Source: Oscillospiraceae bacterium
GTDB lineage: Bacteria; Bacillota; Clostridia; Oscillospirales; Acutalibacteraceae
NCBI GenBank assembly: GCA_031256825.1
Contig: JAIRPV010000015.1
Location: 62,001 to 126,000, forward strand
DNA length: 64,000 nt
Direction of reading: 5' to 3'
Below, piece after piece: positions 60,528 to 64,000 of the stretch. Under the pieces are notes generated by a model. It saw nothing but the letters and a program-made list of their open reading frames with translations, ran no database searches and was not told where the DNA came from. The position numbers and the translations under genes were made by a program. The first letter of the stretch is position 1; every line of letters starts with the position of its first letter.

Positions 60528-60556
60528 ATTATATACCGCTTTTTGCCGGTTGTCAA
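60528..60556 (-). promoter_or_regulatory. Promoter of prs
   Basis: On the minus strand TTGACA (60551-60556), 17-base spacer, TATAAT (60528-60533): perfect consensus. Confidence 0.85.
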
Positions 60557-60702
60557 GTGCCCGCGCCGGAAAGAAAGAAAATCAATTTCGCGCGGCGCTC
60601 GCAGCCATAACAAAACGGCGGGCCAAAAAGCGCCGCCGCAGTTGCCGTTACAATAAAAAGGCCGATTGAAAAAAGGGCGCGCCCCGTTATGTGAATGCAG
60701 AA

Positions 60703-62217
60703 TCAGGCATCCAGAAGCAAGCTTTCGCCCGTCATCTCCTGCGGCTGGGGGATGCCCATGATTTGCAGCAGCGTCGGCGCGATATCGCACAGGCGGCCGC
60801 CTTCGCGCAGGCGGCAGGGATAGCCCGCCACGAGAAACGGCACGGGGTTGGTGGTGTGGGCGGTGAAGGGATCGCCGTTTTCTTCGAACATGTGATCGGC
60901 ATTGCCGTGATCGGCGGTCAGCAACAGCGCGCCGCCCTGCGCGCGCAGGGCATCCCAGACGCGCCCCACGCAGGCGTCAACGGCCTCCACGGCGGCCTTT
61001 GCCGCATCAAACACGCCGGTATGCCCCACCATGTCGCAGTTGGCGAAATTGAGCACAATGACGTCGTACAACCGCTTGCCGATCAGCTCCTCGAGTTTTT
61101 CCGTGACCAGGTAGGCGCTCATTTCCGGCTGCAAATCGTAGGTAGGCACGTTGGGGCTGTCGATGAGAATCCTGTCTTCGCCTTCAAAAACGGTCTCTTC
61201 GCCGCCGTTGAGGAAAAACGTTACGTGCGCGTATTTGGTGTATTCCGCGATGCGCAGCTGCCGCAGCCCGCGCTCGCTGATGATTTGCCCCAGCACATGA
61301 TCCAGCTGCTGCGGCTGGTAGGCCACGAGCACATTGGGCATGGCCGCGTCGTACTGCGTCATACAGACATAGGTCAGGCCGAGGTTGGCGTGCTCAAATT
61401 CGTGAAACGCCGGGTCGACGAACGCACGGGTGATTTCCCGCGCCCGATCGGGCCGGAAGTTGAAGAAGAGGAAGCTGTCGCCCTGGCGCAGCGGCGCGGC
61501 TTGTTCGGAAATGCCCGGCAGGACGAATTCGTCGGTGATCCCCGCGTCGTAGCTTGCTTGCAGATAGGCCGCCGGATCGGCAAAGGGCGCTCCGGCCTCG
61601 CCGGTGACGGCCCGGTACAGCTTTTCTACCCGATCCCACTTGCGCTCGCGATCCATGCCATAATAGCGTCCGGCAATGGTAGCGATCTGGCCGACGCCAA
61701 TCGCTTTCATTTTTGCCAGCAGTTCTTCCACATAGCCCTTGCCCGAAGTTGGCGGCACATCGCGCCCATCCATCAGGCAATGCACGTATACTTTGGTCAG
61801 CCCCGCGCGTTTGGCCAGCTCCAGCAGGGCATAGAGGTGCGTGTTGTGGCTGTGCACGCCGCCGTCGCTGACCAGACCCATCAGGTGCAGCGCCGCGCCG
61901 TTTTTGGTGCAGTTGGCAACGGCCTGCGCGAACGCTTCGTTCGCAAAGAAATCGCCGTCCTGAATGGATTTTGTGATGCGCGTAAGCTCCTGATAGACCA
62001 CGCGCCCCGCGCCGATATTGGTGTGCCCCACCTCGCTGTTGCCCATCTGCCCATCCGGCAGACCAACATCCATACCGGAAGCGCCGATTTTTGTATGGGG
62101 ATACACCGCGAACAGCTCGTCGAGGCGCGGGGTGGCCGCGGCGGCGATGGCGTTGGATTTGGTCGCCGGGGCCAGGCCGAAGCCGTCCATGATACAAAGC
62201 AAAACTGGTTGACTCAC
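60703..62217 (-). CDS. gpmI: 2,3-bisphosphoglycerate-independent phosphoglycerate mutase (internal start)
   Basis: 504 residues from a GTG at 62217 that is placed eight bases after GGAGGA, a strong ribosome site. The size and motifs are those of free-standing GpmI: LCIMDGFGLAPATKSNAI, QMGNSEVGHTNIGAGRVVYQ with the phospho-serine, SDGGVHSHNTHL, GRDVPPTSG, GRYYGMDRERKWDR, FFNFRPDRARE, NFANCDMVGHTG and LTADHGNADHM. It interconverts 3- and 2-phosphoglycerate and needs Mn2+ in spore formers. No stop codon separates it from the signal-peptidase-like frame upstream, so some product may be a fusion (see next entry). It works with pgk at 11729. Confidence 0.93.
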   Translation of the reverse strand: MSQPVLLCIMDGFGLAPATKSNAIAAAATPRLDELFAVYPHTKIGASGMDVGLPDGQMGNSEVGHTNIGAGRVVYQELTRITKSIQDGDFFANEAFAQAVANCTKNGAALHLMGLVSDGGVHSHNTHLYALLELAKRAGLTKVYVHCLMDGRDVPPTSGKGYVEELLAKMKAIGVGQIATIAGRYYGMDRERKWDRVEKLYRAVTGEAGAPFADPAAYLQASYDAGITDEFVLPGISEQAAPLRQGDSFLFFNFRPDRAREITRAFVDPAFHEFEHANLGLTYVCMTQYDAAMPNVLVAYQPQQLDHVLGQIISERGLRQLRIAEYTKYAHVTFFLNGGEETVFEGEDRILIDSPNVPTYDLQPEMSAYLVTEKLEELIGKRLYDVIVLNFANCDMVGHTGVFDAAKAAVEAVDACVGRVWDALRAQGGALLLTADHGNADHMFEENGDPFTAHTTNPVPFLVAGYPCRLREGGRLCDIAPTLLQIMGIPQPQEMTGESLLLDA

Positions 62218-63354
62218 TTGTTTTTCCTCCGTTGTTTGATTGGATTTGCCCGCCGGGCGGCGCGCGGCGGCGCAAAGGCGCCAGGCCGAAAACCAGCAGA
62301 GCGCCAGCAGCGAAAGCAGGAACATTGCCCCGAGCGCGGTATGCTGCCGCAGGCTTTCCAGCCAGCGGCCAAAGCCCGGCAACCGCCCGGCCAGTCTCCC
62401 CAGCACACGCTCCGCTGCCGCCTGCTCTGTGCCGGGGAGCGCGTCGCCCTTCAGCTGGAACCGCAGCCCCAGCGCGCTGTCTGCCATATGGATCACCCGG
62501 CGGGCGGTTACCCACGGTTCCACCCCGCCGCTCGTCCCATCCAAAAGAAGCACGTCGCCCACCCGGACTTGACGGACGTCGGGAATATCCCTGAATATCA
62601 TCAAATCCCATTCATTGAAGCCGTCGCTGTGGGGGGAACCCTCCAGCCGCGACATGGCGGCATCCGCAACATAAAAATGGCAGCCCGCGTATGCCTTTTG
62701 CGGCTGGCCGGACATTTTCAGCAACGCGAACGTGATCAACACAAACAGCGTTGGCGCTATGGCAACCACCGCCGCCAGCGCCAACAGCCAAGCGCGCTTT
62801 GGCCCGGCGGCAGCGGCAGCGATTGGCCTTGCCGGCTCCACGGACGCCGCAGGCCAGGCCAGCAGCGCCAGCATCCAGCCCAGACCCACCATGAACACGA
62901 CTTGCAGCAGCGCCAGCACGGTATACCGCCCGTTGTGCAGAAGCAGCATCAGGCTGCCGAAGCCGCGCAGGCGGCCTGTTACCCTGCCCAGCACCTGTTC
63001 CGGCGAAACAGTGTAGGGATTGTAGCCGCCATCCACTATAATCTGCCCGTCATCCTGGCGTTCAATCACGCGATGGACAAAGATCAGCTCATCGGTCAGA
63101 TGGTGAGCCACCATATCCCCCGGCGACAGCTGTTCCGGCGGCACGGGCTTCACCACCAGCAAATCGCCGTTGCGCAGCGCGGGCAACCTGGTATAAAGGG
63201 GCGTGTCCAGATAATACCGGCCGAAACGAGGCTCTTTTGGGGGCGCTGTTAGAAAATAAAGCGCCGCAAAAAAAAGCGCCGCCAGCATGGGGAGCAGAAC
63301 CAGCGCCACCGCCAGAATCCGGCGGGGGAGCCGCTTTTTTTGTTGCCTTGTCAT
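60703..63354 (-). CDS. In-frame fusion: degenerate tandem SipW-like domains + GpmI
   Basis: A single open frame of 883 residues starts at the ATG 63354 (AAAGGA site). Residues 1-379 hold two signal-peptidase-I-like halves, each with membrane helices. In half one RNGDLLVVKPVPPEQLSPGD and VHRVIER keep the His but the nucleophile Ser is missing. In half two AAMSRLEGSPHSDGFNEWD aligns with [15 protein letters not shown] of the SipW protein at 23057, with the Ser replaced by Ala, and TARRVIH has lost the His; KGDALPG is retained. So both halves should be inactive. After KSNQTTEEKQ the frame enters GpmI without a stop; an internal ribosome site suggests GpmI is also made separately. Confidence 0.72.
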   Translation of the reverse strand: MTRQQKKRLPRRILAVALVLLPMLAALFFAALYFLTAPPKEPRFGRYYLDTPLYTRLPALRNGDLLVVKPVPPEQLSPGDMVAHHLTDELIFVHRVIERQDDGQIIVDGGYNPYTVSPEQVLGRVTGRLRGFGSLMLLLHNGRYTVLALLQVVFMVGLGWMLALLAWPAASVEPARPIAAAAAGPKRAWLLALAAVVAIAPTLFVLITFALLKMSGQPQKAYAGCHFYVADAAMSRLEGSPHSDGFNEWDLMIFRDIPDVRQVRVGDVLLLDGTSGGVEPWVTARRVIHMADSALGLRFQLKGDALPGTEQAAAERVLGRLAGRLPGFGRWLESLRQHTALGAMFLLSLLALCWFSAWRLCAAARRPAGKSNQTTEEKQVSQPVLLCIMDGFGLAPATKSNAIAAAATPRLDELFAVYPHTKIGASGMDVGLPDGQMGNSEVGHTNIGAGRVVYQELTRITKSIQDGDFFANEAFAQAVANCTKNGAALHLMGLVSDGGVHSHNTHLYALLELAKRAGLTKVYVHCLMDGRDVPPTSGKGYVEELLAKMKAIGVGQIATIAGRYYGMDRERKWDRVEKLYRAVTGEAGAPFADPAAYLQASYDAGITDEFVLPGISEQAAPLRQGDSFLFFNFRPDRAREITRAFVDPAFHEFEHANLGLTYVCMTQYDAAMPNVLVAYQPQQLDHVLGQIISERGLRQLRIAEYTKYAHVTFFLNGGEETVFEGEDRILIDSPNVPTYDLQPEMSAYLVTEKLEELIGKRLYDVIVLNFANCDMVGHTGVFDAAKAAVEAVDACVGRVWDALRAQGGALLLTADHGNADHMFEENGDPFTAHTTNPVPFLVAGYPCRLREGGRLCDIAPTLLQIMGIPQPQEMTGESLLLDA

Positions 63355-63398
63355 GCGAAAATTCCTTTCTCTTAACACCCTTCCATTTCATCTTTATT

Positions 63399-63427
63399 AT
63401 CATACCGCATTCAAAGCGAAATGTCAA
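63399..63427 (-). promoter_or_regulatory. Promoter of the fused frame
   Basis: On the minus strand TTGACA (63422-63427), 17-base spacer, TATGAT (63399-63404). Confidence 0.75.
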
Positions 63428-63469
63428 GGGTTTCTTGCGCGAACTTCTGCGGGCCGCTGCGCCGGGCGT

Positions 63470-63503
63470 TAAAAAGCCCCCCTGCCATGGCCGACAGGGG
63501 GGA
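63470..63503 (-). terminator. Terminator of the SpoIID-like gene
   Basis: On the minus strand CCCCCCTG / CAGGGGGG with a GC-rich loop is followed by CTTTTTAA. Confidence 0.85.
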
Positions 63504-63517
63504 GGGGAGGCGTTTGC

Positions 63518-64000
63518 TTATGCAAACGTCATTGTGAAATTGTGCGAACGAAGTTTTTCTGTTGTGAAGAAGTACAGCCGGGCGTTGCCGCCGGTAAAGA
63601 CACGGTTGCCGATTTGGATCTGCTCCACATAGCCGTAGGGATCTTTGCGGAGGATCTTCAGCCACTGGCTTGCGTCGCTGCTGAGGCTGATTGCAGTGGC
63701 GGGATACTTTGCGTTGTAGGTTTCCACCATGGCCCGCACCTCGTTTGTGGTCAGGCTGAACGCGCGCCGATCCACTTTTTCGGGGCTGCTCACGCCGCCG
63801 GCGAGATATGGCTCCGGCTCGTTGCCGCTCCAGGCGTATTTTCCGCTGGCTGTGTAGCCGCCGCAGGAGGCGAAATAGACGGTGGAAGCAATCTTGCTGC
63901 CGTACATCACATATTTGCCTATGACGGCGTTGGCCAGCTGATACATTTGATCCCGGTAGGGGAGATTCGCGGCGGCGTTCCACTTTGCGTCGTCGAACCA
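63518..64000 (-). CDS. SpoIID/LytB-domain protein, truncated by the window edge
   Basis: The frame is open to base 64000, so the N-terminus is missing. The visible 160 residues include YQLANAVIGKYVMYGSKIAS, VYFASCGGYTASGKYAWSG (the family's FxSxxGGxTxxxxxxW) and YLAGGVSSPEKVDRR, followed by a second lobe ending LRSHNFTMTFA. That ending aligns with LGLRSxxF of SpoIID, but the usual C-terminal RGYGHGVGMSQYGA is absent: a stop and a strong terminator follow immediately. It could be an amidase enhancer or a lytic-transglycosylase-like protein with altered C-terminus. Confidence 0.7.
   Translation of the reverse strand, partial: WFDDAKWNAAANLPYRDQMYQLANAVIGKYVMYGSKIASTVYFASCGGYTASGKYAWSGNEPEPYLAGGVSSPEKVDRRAFSLTTNEVRAMVETYNAKYPATAISLSSDASQWLKILRKDPYGYVEQIQIGNRVFTGGNARLYFFTTEKLRSHNFTMTFA

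Noticed and set aside
60691..63252. 853-codon plus-strand open frame
   Set aside because: It is entirely antisense to gpmI and the signal-peptidase-like frame, with no ribosome site and shadow-frame composition.

Overview
The window reads as a GC-rich chromosome segment of an endospore-forming Gram-positive bacterium, most likely class Clostridia (Bacillota). The main evidence is a SpoIID protein, a YlmC/YmxH sporulation protein, a tandem pair of LytR-CpsA-Psr cell-wall ligases, a class B sortase, SipW/TasA-type secretion, strong AGGAGG ribosome sites, and many sigma-A promoters of the form TTGNNN-N17-TATAAT. I saw no rRNA operon, tRNA, CRISPR array, transposase or prophage.

Layout. Bases 1-8900 are housekeeping and carbon metabolism: an oxidoreductase fragment, a frameshifted YegS-type lipid kinase, a GH27 glycosidase with an inserted carbohydrate-binding-like domain, endonuclease III, two half-size chromate transporters placed tail to tail, acetate kinase and an FAD oxidoreductase. 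8948-13045 holds an RCC1-repeat lipoprotein, a decayed copy of its C-terminal domain, and pgk. 13050-24600 (minus strand) is the most distinctive block. It is a surface-fibre locus with a SipW-like signal peptidase, two TasA-like proteins, an NPPATG-anchored surface protein, a ~1916-residue VWA/DUF11 protein and a class B sortase, preceded by a promoter-bounded candidate small RNA. 24784-34362 has envelope genes (unknown membrane protein, CPBP protease, two LCP proteins, an ABC-2 exporter). 34436-35105 holds a 218-bp tandem array and a 79-bp promoter-linked repeat that recurs at 55471. 35228-38804 is hisI, a nonsense-interrupted gene, iolB and iolA. 38837-41777 is a Mn-type yybP-ykoY riboswitch controlling a P-type ATPase. 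43113-57649 holds malate/lactate metabolism, ComEA, GH16, a deleted kinase gene, a PLP decarboxylase-like protein, a DUF512 radical-SAM protein, der, spoIID, transporters, superoxide dismutase and a TIM-barrel/oxidoreductase fusion. 57719-64000 (minus) has a secreted protein, an MntR-type regulator, PRPP synthetase, a phosphoglycerate mutase joined in frame to a degenerate signal-peptidase-like protein, and an edge-truncated SpoIID-like protein.

Connections. The SipW peptidase should mature the TasA-like subunits, and the sortase should anchor or cross-link the NPPATG protein and perhaps the giant adhesin. A second, catalytically degraded SipW-like double domain sits at 62218-63354. Manganese is a recurring theme: riboswitch plus P-type ATPase, MntR-like regulator, Fe/Mn superoxide dismutase and GpmI, a Mn enzyme in many Firmicutes. 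pgk, gpmI and ackA are central glycolytic and acetogenic steps. iolB, iolA, the TIM-barrel/oxidoreductase fusion and the oxidoreductase fragment suggest inositol or sugar-acid catabolism. Several genes are broken (yegS frameshift, nonsense-interrupted gene, deleted P-loop kinase, RCC1 remnant). These are either real decay or assembly errors.
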